The notes under the pieces are model-generated. The model was not told where the DNA came from. It saw only the letters and a program-made list of their open reading frames with translations, and did not search any database. From Novosphingobium sp. KA1 (GTDB taxonomy: Bacteria; Pseudomonadota; Alphaproteobacteria; Sphingomonadales; Sphingomonadaceae), in the NCBI RefSeq assembly GCF_017309955.1, contig NZ_CP021247.1, positions 186,001 to 250,000 of the forward strand: a stretch of DNA of 64,000 bases, written 5' to 3'. Position numbers and translations under genes: made by a program. Of this stretch, positions 45,643 through 60,000 are shown piece after piece. How positions within the stretch are numbered: position 1 is the stretch's first letter; every line of letters starts with the position of its first letter.

Positions 45643-46584
45643 TTACAGACCTTCCGAAACGCGCGGCTCGAACACCGACCAGCCGGTGCGCTGCACCAGC
45701 CGCTCCAGCGCGAGCTGGCCAAGCTGCGAATTGCCGCTGGCGTTGAGCCCGGGCGACCAGACCGCGATGCTGGCGATCCCCGGCGCCACCGCGAGGATGC
45801 CGCCGCCCACCCCCGACTTGCCCGGCAGGCCGATGCGGTAGGCGAAGTCGCCCGAATTGTCGTAGTGGCCGCAGGACATCATCAGCGCATTGATGCGCCG
45901 CGCGCGCTTCTCGGTGATGACGCGGTGACCGTCGGACACCCCGCCGCCCATCAGGAAGCGCCCCGCCATCGCCAGCTGGCGGCACGACATGGCGAGCGCG
46001 CAGAAGTGGAAATAGGTGCCCAGCACCAGGTCGACCTCACCCTCGATATTGCCGAAGGCGCGCATGTAGTTGGCCAGCGCCTTGTTGCGGAAGCCGCTGT
46101 CCTGCTCGGCGCGGGCCACGGTCTCGTCGATGGCGATGGTATCGTCGCCCGCCAGTTCGCGCACGAAACGCAGCATCTGCCCGATCGCCTCGCGCGGCTG
46201 GAGCCGCCCGAGCAGCACGTCGCACACGACGATGGCGCCCGCGTTGATGAAGGGGTTGCGCGGGATGCCGTGCTCGGTCTCGAGCTGGACGATGGAGTTG
46301 AACGCACTGCCCGAAGGCTCGCGCCCGACCCGCTGCCAGAGCTGGTCGCCCACCGCGCCGAGCGCCAGCGTCAGCGCAAAGACTTTCGAGATCGACTGGA
46401 TCGAGAACGGCTCCTCGGCATCCCCAGCCGTGTGCACGGTGCCGTCGGCCATGACCACCGCGATCCCGAACCTGGTGTCGGGCACCAAGGCCAGCGGCGG
46501 GATATAGTTCGCCACCTTGCCGCGATTGTCGGCAAAACGCAGTTCCTCGGCGATCCCGGCGATCAGGGTGGGGATCGGGGTCAT
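45643..46584 (-). CDS. glsA: Glutaminase
   Basis: GlsA hydrolyses L-glutamine to glutamate and ammonia. The 313-residue product has the catalytic SxxK as SIQSISK, with Ser64 and Lys67. Family patterns [17 protein letters not shown] and a later [12 protein letters not shown] are present. The ATG at 46584 overlaps the stop of the upstream secreted-protein gene (ATGA). Confidence 0.95.
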   Translation of the reverse strand: MTPIPTLIAGIAEELRFADNRGKVANYIPPLALVPDTRFGIAVVMADGTVHTAGDAEEPFSIQSISKVFALTLALGAVGDQLWQRVGREPSGSAFNSIVQLETEHGIPRNPFINAGAIVVCDVLLGRLQPREAIGQMLRFVRELAGDDTIAIDETVARAEQDSGFRNKALANYMRAFGNIEGEVDLVLGTYFHFCALAMSCRQLAMAGRFLMGGGVSDGHRVITEKRARRINALMMSCGHYDNSGDFAYRIGLPGKSGVGGGILAVAPGIASIAVWSPGLNASGNSQLGQLALERLVQRTGWSVFEPRVSEGL

Positions 46585-47149
46585 GGGGTACCGGGTTCGC
46601 CGCCGCGATGCGCCACGGCAAGGCCGTAAGGATGCTTCAGGGGGCGCAGCCGGAATGCGTCATCCCAGGACGATGCCTCCGCCTGCCCCGGCGATGACAG
46701 CCGTGCCCGAAACGCGTTCCCGGCCGGTAGCAGTTCAACCTCGGTAATGAGATCATCGCCGCCGCCCGAGCCTTCATAATGCTCGACAAACCGGAGCCGA
46801 TACCGCCCATCCACAAGCCTGACCGGCACGATGTGCGACACGTTGCACCAGCCCTCGCACAGCACGACTTCGGCCATCAGCCTTTCGTCACTGCGAAACA
46901 GCCGAAGCTCCAACCCACCAAGATCGCCGGTCTCGCGCGATTCATGGACCGAACTGAAGATGCCTTCCGGAAACGCGGTCGCCTGCGCCGCCACACAGGG
47001 CGGCGCGGAGCAGAAGAAGGTAACGCAAAAAACAAGGCCAAAGACAGGGCGAAAGCCGGGGCGAAAGCCGGGGCGAAAGCCGGGGCGAAAGCCGGGGCGG
47101 GCCGCGCCGGGCCGATTTCGCCCCGGCCCACGCCTCGGCATATGCAAGC

Positions 47150-47153
<4 letters not shown>
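46581..47153 (-). CDS. Secreted protein with Gly-Phe-Arg-Pro repeats
   Basis: This 190-residue product starts at a GTG overlapping the alaS stop (GTGA), or at an ATG four codons later, and ends overlapping the glsA start (ATGA). The N-terminus has about four Gly-Phe-Arg-Pro repeats ahead of a hydrophobic signal-like segment ([21 protein letters not shown]). The mature part ([24 protein letters not shown]) has two cysteines in CEGWCN. I do not recognise a family. If the signal works, the repeats precede it in the basic n-region and extend it unusually. Confidence 0.7.
47047..47100 (-). repeat. 12-bp tandem repeat, four-plus copies
   Basis: GGGCGAAAGCCG is repeated exactly four times plus a partial unit, encoding (Gly-Phe-Arg-Pro)n on the minus strand. 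Unit length is a multiple of three, so copy-number changes keep the frame. Confidence 0.9.
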
Positions 47154-49810
<2,657 letters not shown>

Positions 49811-50053
49811 GAGGCGCCGATAATGCAGGCGCGCAGGCTCGGCAAGCGGGATACCGCAGTCAGACTGTTCGGGAATTGCGATATCCCGCCCGCCGTGGCG
49901 GGAACGCCACCCTGCGCGCGGCCTTGCGCGCCGCCCGGAAAGCGGCGCAAAATCGTATACCCTCAGGATTGCCTTTGCTCCCGGCCCCGTCCTAGGGTGC
50001 GCGCGACAAGGGTCGCACCACCGTCAAGACACGCCTCAACAAGGGGAAATTTC

Positions 50054-51868
50054 ATGGATCGCCGCTCATTCCTGGGGCAGGCCAGCGTGGCCGCACTGGC
50101 CGCCGGGCTTCCGTCCGCCGCCTTTGCCGCCGCTTCGGCCAAACCCGCAGACCAGAAACTGCGCACGCTGCTCTACACGATCTTCAATGACCGCCTGACG
50201 CAAAGCCCCGAAGGCGCGACCCGCCTCGGCCTCGACACCGGCAAGAACGCGGCTCTGAAATCGCAGCTTTCCGGCCGCAGTGCCGCCGATAGCGCGAAGG
50301 ACCTTGCCCGTTCGCGGCAGGAACTGGCCTCGATCAAGGCGATCGGCCGCACGGGTCTCGGCGAGGATGCCGCGCTCGACTACGATGTCGTCACCTACCA
50401 GCTCGAACGCTCGATCGCCGGGCAGGAGACCTTCACCTACGGCTCCAGCGGCGGCCGCTTCGCACCGTACCTGATCAGCCAGCTCTCCGGCGCCTATCAG
50501 GACGTGCCGGACTTCCTCGACACCCAGCACCGGGTGAAGGACGCCGCCGACGCCGATGCCTATGTGGCGCGCCTCGGCGCTTTCGCCACGGTTCTGGATC
50601 AGGAAACCGAGCGCCAGGGCGCCGATGCCGCGCGCGGTGTCTTCGCGCCGGACTATATTCTCGACACGACGCTCAAGCAGTTCGCCGCGCTGCGCGACAA
50701 GCCGGCTGCGGAAACCGGCCTTGTCACCGGCTTTGCCGCCAAGCTGGCCAAGGCGGGCCTGCCTGCGGACCGCGCGGCCGATGCGGCGAAAGTCGTGGCA
50801 GAGAAGGTGTTCCCGGCGCTCGACCGCCAGCGCGCGCTCGTCACCCAGCTGCGCGCCAAGGCCACGCATGAGGCCGGTGTGTGGCGCCTGCCCGATGGCG
50901 ATGCCTATTATGCCTCGGCCGCCGAAGCGGCAACGACGGTGCGCCTCAGCGGGGACGAGATCCACCAGATGGGTCTCGATCAGGTGGCTGAGATCAGCGG
51001 CCGGATCGACGGTATCCTCAAGGCGCAGGGCATGAGCCAGGGCACCGTCGGCGAGCGGCTTGTGGCGCTCAACCAGCGGCCGGACCAGCTTTTCCCCAAT
51101 ACCGACGAGGGCCGCGCCGCCCTGCTGGCCGAACTCAACGCGCAGATCCTCAAGATGCAGCCCCGCCTGCCCGAGCAGTTCGCAGTCCTGCCCAAGGCCC
51201 CGGTGGAAGTGCGCCGCGTGCCGCCCGCCATTCAGGCCGGCGCCCCGGGCGGCTATTACCAGAACGCCTCGCTCGATGGTTCACGCCCGGCGATCTACTA
51301 CATCAACTTGCGCGATACCTTCGACCGGCCGAAGTTCGGCCTCGCCACGCTGACGCACCACGAGGCGGTGCCGGGCCATCACCTGCAGGTCATGCTCGCG
51401 CTCGAATCGCAGGACATCCCGATGATCCGCCGCCGCGGCGGCTTCAGCGGCTACAGCGAAGGCTGGGCGCTCTATTCGGAACAGCTGGCCGACGAGATGG
51501 GCATGTTCGACGGCGATCCGCTGGGCCAGGTCGGCTACCTGCAATCGCTGCTGTTCCGCGCGACGCGCCTCGTCGTCGATTCCGGCATGCATGCCAAGCG
51601 CTGGAGCCGCGAGAAGGCGACCGACTTCCTGATCGCCACCACCGGCATCGCCCGCGGCCGCAGCCAGGGCGAGATCGACCGCTACACCGTCTGGCCGGGT
51701 CAGGCCTGCAGCTACAAGATCGGCCATACGATGTGGGTGAAGCTGCGCGACGAGGCCCGCGCCAAGGCGGGCGACAAGTGGGACCCCAGGGCGTTCCACT
51801 CGGTGCTGCTGAAGGGCGCCCTGCCCCTTGCGGTGCTCGAGAAGCTGGTGCGTTCGCGTTACGCCTGA
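50054..51868 (+). CDS. DUF885 family protein, Tat-exported (copy 2)
   Basis: This 604-residue DUF885 protein has a twin-arginine signal (MDRRSFLGQ followed by a hydrophobic stretch to AFAAAS), the motif HEAVPGHH near residue 436 and EGWALYSEQLADEMG about 40 residues later. It is a paralogue of the protein at 43733 but uses the Tat rather than the Sec route, so it may fold or bind metal in the cytoplasm. The ATG at 50054 follows AAGGGGAA. It is convergent with recA, sharing a bidirectional terminator. Confidence 0.9.
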   Translation: MDRRSFLGQASVAALAAGLPSAAFAAASAKPADQKLRTLLYTIFNDRLTQSPEGATRLGLDTGKNAALKSQLSGRSAADSAKDLARSRQELASIKAIGRTGLGEDAALDYDVVTYQLERSIAGQETFTYGSSGGRFAPYLISQLSGAYQDVPDFLDTQHRVKDAADADAYVARLGAFATVLDQETERQGADAARGVFAPDYILDTTLKQFAALRDKPAAETGLVTGFAAKLAKAGLPADRAADAAKVVAEKVFPALDRQRALVTQLRAKATHEAGVWRLPDGDAYYASAAEAATTVRLSGDEIHQMGLDQVAEISGRIDGILKAQGMSQGTVGERLVALNQRPDQLFPNTDEGRAALLAELNAQILKMQPRLPEQFAVLPKAPVEVRRVPPAIQAGAPGGYYQNASLDGSRPAIYYINLRDTFDRPKFGLATLTHHEAVPGHHLQVMLALESQDIPMIRRRGGFSGYSEGWALYSEQLADEMGMFDGDPLGQVGYLQSLLFRATRLVVDSGMHAKRWSREKATDFLIATTGIARGRSQGEIDRYTVWPGQACSYKIGHTMWVKLRDEARAKAGDKWDPRAFHSVLLKGALPLAVLEKLVRSRYA

Positions 51869-51969
51869 GGGCTGGCCCCGCTTTCTTCGGCGATGTCGCG
51901 AGAAGGAAGCGGGGCCCCCGCCTTCGCGAGGGCGACGGTGATTTTTACGTTCAACTCCAATTTTTAAAC

Positions 51970-52006
51970 GAAAATGCCCCGGCCCTTGCGGGACCGGGGC
52001 ATTTTC
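51970..52006. terminator. Bidirectional terminator between DUF885 gene and recA
   Basis: A 13-bp stem GAAAATGCCCCGG/CCGGGGCATTTTC with an 11-base loop. The A-rich and T-rich ends let it serve both convergent genes. Confidence 0.85.
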
Positions 52007-52028
52007 ATGCCTGAGAAGACCGCCGGGC

Positions 52029-53105
<1,077 letters not shown>

Positions 53106-53181
53106 TTCACTTCCCCTTTGCTACCGGCATCACCGGAAAGGTCAACGTCACGCGAGGGGATGTATCGCTTTTGTTCACGTA

Positions 53182-53196
53182 GAACAAGAGGGGAAC
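53182..53196 (-). promoter_or_regulatory. LexA (SOS) box of recA
   Basis: On the minus strand a perfect GTTC-N7-GTTC (GAAC-N7-GAAC on the plus strand), 77 bases before the recA ATG. Confidence 0.85.
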
Positions 53197-53215
53197 TTTG
53201 GCAGTTTTCCGTTTT

Positions 53216-55699
53216 TTAATGAGAGGCCGTTCGCGCCAGAACATCCCCGACTTTTTCGGAAAGCTGCTGAACCGAGAAGGGCTTGGGCATGAACCAGGCG
53301 TTGGCGATGCCGATTTCCTTGCGCAATTGCTCCTCGGCATAACCCGACATGAACAGCACCGGCAGCCCCGGCGCGATTCTGCGGATCTCGCGCGCCATCG
53401 CCGGGCCGTCCAGCGTCGGCATGACGACATCGGAGACGACCAGATCGAAGCGCCCGCCCTGCTGCACGCACTCGAGGCCTTCCTCGCCGTCGCGCGCGCA
53501 GGTGACCTGATAACCCTGCCGGGTCAGCGCGCGTTCGGCGACCACCCGCACCGGATCCTCGTCCTCGACCAGCAGGATCGAGCCGCCGCCCGCCCATTTG
53601 CTGGGCGCCGGTTCGTCCTTGGCGGCGGGCAAGGCGATCTCCCCCGGGGCCATGTGATGGACCGGCAGATAGACCACAAAGCGCGTGCCCTGCCCCACTT
53701 CGCTTTCCGCGAAGATGAAGCCGCCCGACTGCTTGACGATGCCGTAGACGGTGGAAAGGCCGAGGCCGGTGCCCTTGCCCTGTTCCTTGGTGGTGAAGAA
53801 CGGCTCGAAGATCTTGCCCAGATGCTCGGGCGGGATGCCGCCGCCGGTGTCTTCCACGATCAGTGCGGTATAGTCGCCCGCCGGGATGATCTCGCTGCGC
53901 ATCGCCCGCACGTCGGTGGTGGTCACCCGGTGGGTAGCCAGCGTCAGCGTGCCCGAGCCGTCGCTGCCCTTCTTCATCTGCATGGCGTCGCGGGCGTTGA
54001 CGGCCAGGTTGACGATCACCTGTTCCAGCTGCGTCGGGTCGGCGCGCACCGGCCCGAGATCGCGGTCGTGGGTGACCACCAGCTGGATTTTCTCGCCGAT
54101 CAGGCGGCGCAGCATCTGCGAGACGTCGGCCACCACGTCCGGCAACTGGAGCACTTCGGGGCGCAGCGTCTGCTGGCGCGAGAAGGCCAGCAGCTGGCGG
54201 GTCAGCGAGGCGGCGCGGTTGGAGTTGGCGCGGATCTGCTGGATGTCGTCATAGTCGGAATCGCCCGGCGTATGGCGCATCAGCATGAGATCGCAGGTGC
54301 CCAGGATCGCGGTCAGCACATTGTTGAAGTCATGCGCGACGCCGCCGGCGAGCTGGCCCACCGCCTGCATCTTGGTGGCCTGCGCCACCTGCCGCTTGAG
54401 GCGGGTCTCCTCCGAAGTGTCGGTCAGGCCCAGCAGCACCGCCGCCTCGCCAAGCCCCCGCACCCCGGCAAGGCTGAGCGAGACCGGATCCTCGGGCAGC
54501 GCGGCCAGCCGCACGGCGATGTCGCCGGCAGCGGCGGGCCCCTGCGCATAACGGCGGATCGCCTCGGACAGCGCGCGCTTGTCCTCGCGGGTGACCAGGT
54601 CGATCGGATAAGTCGGCGGATGCTGCCCCTCGCGCCCCGCCGCGCGCATGAAGGCGGGGTTGGCGAACAGCAGGCGGCCGTCGCGGTCGGCCATGGCGAG
54701 GCCCAGCGGCAGCTGGCTCATCAGCGCCTCGAGATGGGGCGAGGCCGCGCTGCTGCTGCTGCCCGTGCCGATGCCCTGGGCGGCATCGACCACCAGCATC
54801 AGCGAGGGCGTCGTATCGGGATCGGGTTCGCCGGGAAGAGCGGGATCGGCCACCGGCACGTGATAGAGCACCAGCGGCCCGCCGCGCCCGCCATCGCGGG
54901 CCCAGCCGATCCGCTCGCCCTCTTCCTGGCTGAGCATCGCGACGAAGTCCTGCCCGGTCAGGTCGGCCTGCGGATCACCCGCCGCGCGCTGCGCGAAGCC
55001 GGTGCTGGCGGCGCGGATCGTGCCGTCGGGATCGACCAGCGCCGCGCAGATGCCCGAGCGGGCCAGCCCCTCGCCCAGCTTGCCGCCGATCTGGCGGGCG
55101 ACGTCGCCGACCAGATCGACCGCGTTGACCGACTGGATGCGCCAGACCAGGAAATCCTCGCCGCGCCCCGCACGGCGCACGTCGATGCGCCAGTCGGCCT
55201 CGGTCGCGCCCGTGCCCGCACCTGCCCCCGAGCCCGCCATCCCGCCGCGCACCAGGGTGCTGGCCTGTCCGTCGCGCCAGACGGTGCGGACGAGTTCGGC
55301 GATCGGCTCCTTCGCCGCCTCGCCGATCGGCAGCCGCGAGGGATCATGGCCGACCCCGAACCAGCTTTCGTAGGCGGAATTGGCGCACGTGAGCCGCCCT
55401 GCCCGATCAGTCAGCGCGATGGCCACATCCTCGCGGTCGATCGCGGCGACCGTCACCGACCAGTCGGGCAGCGCGAACTCGACTTCGGCCTCGGCCACCC
55501 GGCGCCGCGCCAGCGACCAGGCGAGCGCGGCAAAGACCAGCAGGGCACCGGCCAGCACCGCCGCCAGCAGCCCGTCCCCGCTCACCAGCCAGACCAGCAG
55601 GACACTGATCGCAAGCGCCGCGCCGACCACGCCCACGTCGCCGAGCGGGCTGCGCGGCATGCCGGAACCTGCGCCGATGCGCTTCCGGCCTGCGGTCAT
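53216..55699 (-). CDS. cckA: Hybrid sensor kinase CckA
   Basis: CckA is the hybrid histidine kinase that phosphorylates ChpT, and through it CtrA, in the alphaproteobacterial cell cycle. The 827-residue product has two N-terminal membrane segments (about 25-60), PAS-like domains, the phosphoacceptor [12 protein letters not shown] with His456, an ATPase domain ([31 protein letters not shown]), and a C-terminal receiver with its phosphoacceptor near Asp757 (SDVVMP). It overlaps the upstream DUF2062 gene (ATGA), forming the operon smpB-DUF2062-cckA. Confidence 0.93.
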   Translation of the reverse strand: MTAGRKRIGAGSGMPRSPLGDVGVVGAALAISVLLVWLVSGDGLLAAVLAGALLVFAALAWSLARRRVAEAEVEFALPDWSVTVAAIDREDVAIALTDRAGRLTCANSAYESWFGVGHDPSRLPIGEAAKEPIAELVRTVWRDGQASTLVRGGMAGSGAGAGTGATEADWRIDVRRAGRGEDFLVWRIQSVNAVDLVGDVARQIGGKLGEGLARSGICAALVDPDGTIRAASTGFAQRAAGDPQADLTGQDFVAMLSQEEGERIGWARDGGRGGPLVLYHVPVADPALPGEPDPDTTPSLMLVVDAAQGIGTGSSSSAASPHLEALMSQLPLGLAMADRDGRLLFANPAFMRAAGREGQHPPTYPIDLVTREDKRALSEAIRRYAQGPAAAGDIAVRLAALPEDPVSLSLAGVRGLGEAAVLLGLTDTSEETRLKRQVAQATKMQAVGQLAGGVAHDFNNVLTAILGTCDLMLMRHTPGDSDYDDIQQIRANSNRAASLTRQLLAFSRQQTLRPEVLQLPDVVADVSQMLRRLIGEKIQLVVTHDRDLGPVRADPTQLEQVIVNLAVNARDAMQMKKGSDGSGTLTLATHRVTTTDVRAMRSEIIPAGDYTALIVEDTGGGIPPEHLGKIFEPFFTTKEQGKGTGLGLSTVYGIVKQSGGFIFAESEVGQGTRFVVYLPVHHMAPGEIALPAAKDEPAPSKWAGGGSILLVEDEDPVRVVAERALTRQGYQVTCARDGEEGLECVQQGGRFDLVVSDVVMPTLDGPAMAREIRRIAPGLPVLFMSGYAEEQLRKEIGIANAWFMPKPFSVQQLSEKVGDVLARTASH

Positions 55700-56304
55700 A
55701 CGATGCCTTCCCGGTCACCCTCGCCCGCCGCATCCTCCGGCAAGGCGTTGCGGAACAGCGAGCGGTGGCGACGGGCGCGGTGCTTGTGGCCGATCCAGTA
55801 GCGCCAGAACCAGATGGTGAGGAAATAGCTGACCACGGCGGCGACCACCGACTGGACGAACAGGCCGATCACCACTGCCGGCGCGGTGTCCGACAGCATC
55901 CAGCCCCGCCACTGCGCCAGACTTGCGCCTTCCCGCACCATCACCTCCACGGTCGCGATATCGGCATGGTAACCGAAGCTGTTGCCGATCGCCACGGCCA
56001 GCGGCAGGATGATGAGCAGGGTCGTCACCGGATTGGAGACGAACGTGATCGCGGCGGCGAGCGGGATATTGCCGCGCAGCGGCACACACATCAGCGCCGC
56101 GCCGACGATCTGGACGCCCGGGATCAGCGCGAAGATGCCGATGAACATGCCCACCGCCACCCCGCGCGGCACCGAGCGGCGGGTGAAGCGGAACAGTTCC
56201 GGGCGCCGCGTGAAGGGCGCGGTGAAGCGGTTCGCCTCCAGCTGCGCGTGCGTCGGCATCTGGCGGTGAAGCCAGGCGCCGAGGCGGTGGAGCAGCGCGC
56301 TCAC
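55696..56304 (-). CDS. DUF2062 membrane protein
   Basis: This 202-residue membrane protein matches DUF2062: [55 protein letters not shown] lies around residues 30-85, with three or four hydrophobic helices. The function is unknown, but the gene is often found beside smpB and cckA. It starts at a GTG overlapping the smpB stop (GTGA) and ends overlapping cckA (ATGA), so all three are tightly coupled. Confidence 0.88.
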   Translation of the reverse strand: MSALLHRLGAWLHRQMPTHAQLEANRFTAPFTRRPELFRFTRRSVPRGVAVGMFIGIFALIPGVQIVGAALMCVPLRGNIPLAAAITFVSNPVTTLLIILPLAVAIGNSFGYHADIATVEVMVREGASLAQWRGWMLSDTAPAVVIGLFVQSVVAAVVSYFLTIWFWRYWIGHKHRARRHRSLFRNALPEDAAGEGDREGIV

Positions 56305-56783
56305 CCGTGCTCGCGCAGGATGCGGCCCTGTTCCCGCTTCCAGTCGCGCTCCTTGATCGTATTGCGCTTGTCGGCGGCGTTCTTGCCCTTGGCCAGCGCC
56401 AGTTCGACCTTGGCGCGCCCGCGTCCGTTGAAATAGACCGAGAGCGGCACCAGGGTCATGCCCTTGCGCTCCACCGAGCCTTGCAGGCGGGCGATCTCGC
56501 GCTCCTTGAGCAGCAGCTTGCGGGGCCGCTTGGGCGTGTGGTTGAAGCGGTTGCCGTGGCTGAATTCGGGCACGTTGGAATTGACCAGCCAGCACTCGCC
56601 GCCCCTGATCTCGGCATAGGCCTCGGCAATCGAGCCCTCGCCGAAGCGCAGCGACTTCACCTCGGTACCGGTCAGGACGATGCCGGCCTCGAAGACCTCG
56701 TCGATGTGGTACTCGAAGCGCGCGCGGCGGTTCTCGGCGACGGACTTCTTCTTGTCGAATGTGGGGTGCTGCGGACGTGCCAT
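56301..56783 (-). CDS. smpB: SsrA-binding protein
   Basis: SmpB delivers tmRNA to stalled ribosomes. The 160-residue product begins [25 protein letters not shown] and has the family patterns [48 protein letters not shown] and the C-terminal basic tail [23 protein letters not shown]. It is the first gene of the smpB-DUF2062-cckA operon. Confidence 0.97.
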   Translation of the reverse strand: MARPQHPTFDKKKSVAENRRARFEYHIDEVFEAGIVLTGTEVKSLRFGEGSIAEAYAEIRGGECWLVNSNVPEFSHGNRFNHTPKRPRKLLLKEREIARLQGSVERKGMTLVPLSVYFNGRGRAKVELALAKGKNAADKRNTIKERDWKREQGRILREHG

Positions 56784-56953
56784 ATCGAAGCGGCATTTAG
56801 GGATTCACGCGGCAAAAGGAAACGCCCGTTTGCGCGATTTGCGACCGTGCGGACGGTAAAGCCCATGGATGCCCCCGCAAATCCCGCCCCAGCCGTGATG
56901 AAAATCACTGTCAGGTCTCGCCAAAACGCTAAAAGTCGCCCCGTAACAGCTAT

Positions 56954-57223
56954 TTAGGTCGTAAACTCAGCAACGGCGCCATCGAGGTTTGAAGCAAAAT
57001 GGCTCAGCGGCAGGAGGGAAGGCGCTGGAATATGTCGATATTTCAAGACTTCCCGACGCAGCGCTGGGCCATTTTGGTCAAATCCCGCAGGGACGCCCAA
57101 CTGGCTTCCATCTCGAACCGAAGCTGCCTTGGACGGGCAACCAGCCCGCCCGGCGGCACCTTCGGCCCGAGCTGTTCGCCATTTGGGCGCCTCGATGGCG
57201 CCGTTGCTGAGTTTACGACCTAA
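56954..57223. mobile_element. MITE-like element with 34-bp perfect terminal inverted repeats
   Basis: Perfect 34-bp inverted repeats lie at 56954-56987 and 57190-57223, starting TTAGGTCGTAAACTCAGC. If a TA target duplication is subtracted, the element itself is 264 bp (56957-57220) with 31-bp repeats. It carries no transposase or supported gene. It is inserted between smpB and the S9 peptidase gene. It is probably a non-autonomous derivative of an insertion sequence with the same ends; a TA duplication would fit IS630 or IS5-type elements, but the parent is not in this window. Confidence 0.82.
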
Positions 57224-57322
57224 TCGTGCAATCGCGAATTGGGGCGCTTGCTGTTCCGGGCGGGTTGCGGAAACAATGCGGCCATCCGGAAACAAGGTCC
57301 GGCCAGGGGAATATTCTTGAAA

Positions 57323-59341
57323 ATGACGACACGGGGCAGATGGGCGCTGGCGGCGCTCACTTCGATCATCACGCCGATTCTGGCCGCGCAGCCCGCGCTG
57401 GCCGCGGACGGCAGCGCGGCATTACCGCCTGCCGCCCAGCCCGTGACCCAGCCCGCGGCCCAGCCCGCCGTTTCCGCACCGCCGCCGCTCGACGCCTATG
57501 GCGAACTGCCCAGGATCGAGGATGCCGCGCTGTCACCCGATGGCCGCAACATCGCCAGCATCAGCCGGATCGACGGGCAGCGCCGGCTGCTCGTCGTCGA
57601 CGAGACGGGCAAGCCGCTGGTCAATGCCGCGACCGGCGACGGCAAGGTCCGCGCGATCGAATGGGCGGACAACGAGACGATGCTGCTCACCACCAGCGCC
57701 ACCGTGGCGATGTCCGGCTTCACGGCGGACAAGTACGAACTGGCCGGCACGTTCCTGATTCCGCTCAGGGGCGGGCAGCCCGGGATCCTGTTCGGCAAGA
57801 CGCCGGAAGTCGCCGACACCACGCGCGGCCGCTACGGCATCCGCACGATCGGCGGCAAGACGGTGGGCTTTTTCGGCGGCATCGCGCTCTCCAAGTCCAT
57901 GGAGGGCGACACTTTTGCCAGGCATGCCCGCACCACGCTCTACGCCGTCGACCTCAAGACCAACCGCCCGCGCGTGGCCGCGACCCCGGCCGCCGAAAAT
58001 CATGAGCGCGACTGGCTGGTGGACGGCAGCGGGCAAGTCGCCGTCACGCTCGACATGGAAGTGAACGGCAACTGGAGGATCATCGCCCCCGGGGGCCTGG
58101 AACTGGCGCGCGGGGTCGATCCCACCGGCCATGTCGGGCTGCTCTGCTTCGGCAAGGAAGGCACCACCGCGATCTACACCATCGACGACAGCCAAGGCGT
58201 GTCGCACTGGTACGAAGTGCCGCTGGAAGGCGGTGACGCCAACGAGATCTTCGCCGACGCAAAGATCGACCGCATCTTTGTCGACCGCGCGACCGGCCGC
58301 CTGCTCGGCTACCGCACCGATGCCGAAGGCCCCAAGACGGTGATGTACGATCCGGCCAAGCAGGTCGCGCTCGACAAGGTCCTGAGGGCCTTCGCCGGTC
58401 GCAACCCCCGCCTGGTGGACTGGACCCCGGACTTCTCGCAAGTCCTCCTCAGCACCGGCGGCAACAAGGACAGCGGCACCTGGTACCTTGTCGACGTGCC
58501 CGCCCGCAGCGCCGGCCCGTTCGGTTACGAGCGCCCGCTGATCAAGCCCGAGCAGGTCGGGCCGATCTCGATGGTGGACTATACCGCCGCCGACGGCCTC
58601 AAGATGGACGGCGTGCTGACCCTGCCGCCGGGCCGCCCGGCCAGGAACCTGCCGGTCGTCGTGCTGCCCCACGGCGGCCCGGCGAGCGAGGACAGGCCCG
58701 GGTTCGACTGGTGGGCGCAGGCCTTTGCGTCACGCGGCTACGCGGTGTTCCAGCCCAATTTCCGCGGTTCGACCGGCCGCACCGATGCCTTCCGCCATGC
58801 CGGGGACGGCCAGTGGGGCCGCAAGATGCAGACCGACATCTCGGACGGCCTTGCCGAACTGGTGAAGCGCGGCATCGCCGACCCCAGGCGCGCCTGCATC
58901 GTCGGCGCCAGCTATGGCGGCTATGCGGCGCTGGCGGGGGTGACGCTGCAACAGGGGCTCTACAAGTGCGCCGTGGCGGTGGCGGGCGTCACCGATATCC
59001 GGCTGATGTACGATACCGAAGTGCGCGAGGACCTGGGTTCGCAGATGACCCGCAAGGTGCTGCGCCAGCAGCTTGGCGATCCCTCGGGCTTTGACGCGAT
59101 CTCGCCGCGCCGCTTTGCCGCCAAGGCCGACGCGCCGGTGCTGCTGATCCATGGCAAGGACGACACCGTGGTCCCCTATCGCCAGAGCCTGGTCATGGCC
59201 GATGCCCTGAAGGACGCGGGCAAGCCCTACGAGATGGTGACGCTGGCCAGCGAGGACCACTGGCTCTCGCGCGAGGAGACACGCAAGCGCATGCTCTCGG
59301 AAACGATGCGTTTCGTGCAGAAGTACAACCCGGCGGATTAA
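57323..59341 (+). CDS. S9-family prolyl-oligopeptidase-like peptidase, secreted
   Basis: This 672-residue exported serine peptidase has a signal peptide (ITPILAAQPALAADG), a Pro/Gln/Ala linker, a seven-bladed propeller and a C-terminal alpha/beta-hydrolase. The triad is Ser530 in GASYGGYAA, an Asp in GKDDTVVPY near 614, and His in SEDHWLS near 645. Such enzymes act as dipeptidyl peptidases or acylaminoacyl peptidases. A TTG two codons before the ATG at 57323 is an alternative start. It has a purine-rich GGGGAA upstream. Confidence 0.93.
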   Translation: MTTRGRWALAALTSIITPILAAQPALAADGSAALPPAAQPVTQPAAQPAVSAPPPLDAYGELPRIEDAALSPDGRNIASISRIDGQRRLLVVDETGKPLVNAATGDGKVRAIEWADNETMLLTTSATVAMSGFTADKYELAGTFLIPLRGGQPGILFGKTPEVADTTRGRYGIRTIGGKTVGFFGGIALSKSMEGDTFARHARTTLYAVDLKTNRPRVAATPAAENHERDWLVDGSGQVAVTLDMEVNGNWRIIAPGGLELARGVDPTGHVGLLCFGKEGTTAIYTIDDSQGVSHWYEVPLEGGDANEIFADAKIDRIFVDRATGRLLGYRTDAEGPKTVMYDPAKQVALDKVLRAFAGRNPRLVDWTPDFSQVLLSTGGNKDSGTWYLVDVPARSAGPFGYERPLIKPEQVGPISMVDYTAADGLKMDGVLTLPPGRPARNLPVVVLPHGGPASEDRPGFDWWAQAFASRGYAVFQPNFRGSTGRTDAFRHAGDGQWGRKMQTDISDGLAELVKRGIADPRRACIVGASYGGYAALAGVTLQQGLYKCAVAVAGVTDIRLMYDTEVREDLGSQMTRKVLRQQLGDPSGFDAISPRRFAAKADAPVLLIHGKDDTVVPYRQSLVMADALKDAGKPYEMVTLASEDHWLSREETRKRMLSETMRFVQKYNPAD

Positions 59342-59357
59342 CGGGCCCGCGTAACAC

Positions 59358-59407
59358 CCCCGCCGGCAGGCTGCGCATCGTCGCGGCCTGCCGGCGGGGC
59401 GGCTTTT
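59358..59407 (+). terminator. Rho-independent terminator after S9 peptidase
   Basis: A perfect 14-bp stem (59358-59371 with 59386-59399), a 14-base loop, then CGGCTTTT. It lies between convergent genes. Confidence 0.8.
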
Positions 59408-59412
59408 GCCGT

Positions 59413-60000
59413 CTATTGTTTCACGAAGCCGATGGAAAGGTTCTGGACACCGCGAACCGGCGTTCCGGACGCGTCCTTCAAGGGCGCCACGCCGCCCGAG
59501 ACGGCGGCATCGCAGGCCGCCTTGTCGAGGGCCGCACGGCCGCTGCCGGTCACCGTCTCGCAGTTTTCCACCTTGCCGTCGGACGCCACCACCAGCCGAA
59601 GCTCGACAACCCGGCGGCGCAGCCCGTCGGGGATGCGCTGCAGCGGCAGGTAGAGGTCCGCCGCGCCCGCCGGCGGCGAAGCCCGCGAACCGGTGAGACG
59701 ATCGGTCACCCAGATGAGCCTGAATTCGACGGCCCCGTAGACCCGCGAGCCCCTATGGTCGATCGCCGGGGTTGCCGTCATCTTCGCCAGCTTCTTGCAA
59801 TTCGCGCGGTCCTCCACCGGGCCGACGCCCAGAATTCGCGCACTGCAACCGGCGGCGCGGCCATCCGGCGCGATCACCAGGCGGACAATTTCCACGCCGT
59901 CCGCCACGCTCGCCGTCGCCTGCGGCGAGGCCTGCAAGTCGACTTTCACGTCCCCGATACTGGCCTGCTGTGCCGCCAATGCCATCGCGATTAAGAACAC
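59413..60000 (-). CDS. TonB C-terminal-domain-like periplasmic protein
   Basis: This 195-residue protein has a short hydrophobic N-terminus (MFLIAMALAAQQA) that looks like a signal peptide. Two repeats resemble the TonB C-terminal domain: IVRLVIAPDGRAAGCSARILGVG... and VVELRLVVASDGKVENCETVTGSG..., each with a cysteine. There is no transmembrane anchor or Pro-rich spacer, so it is unlikely to be a working energy transducer; a soluble relative is more probable. Convergent with the S9 peptidase. Confidence 0.72.
   Translation of the reverse strand: MFLIAMALAAQQASIGDVKVDLQASPQATASVADGVEIVRLVIAPDGRAAGCSARILGVGPVEDRANCKKLAKMTATPAIDHRGSRVYGAVEFRLIWVTDRLTGSRASPPAGAADLYLPLQRIPDGLRRRVVELRLVVASDGKVENCETVTGSGRAALDKAACDAAVSGGVAPLKDASGTPVRGVQNLSIGFVKQ

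Noticed and set aside
56957..57220. Short frames inside the MITE as genes
   Set aside because: All are formed by the inverted repeats and flanks, with no start signals or homology that I recognise.
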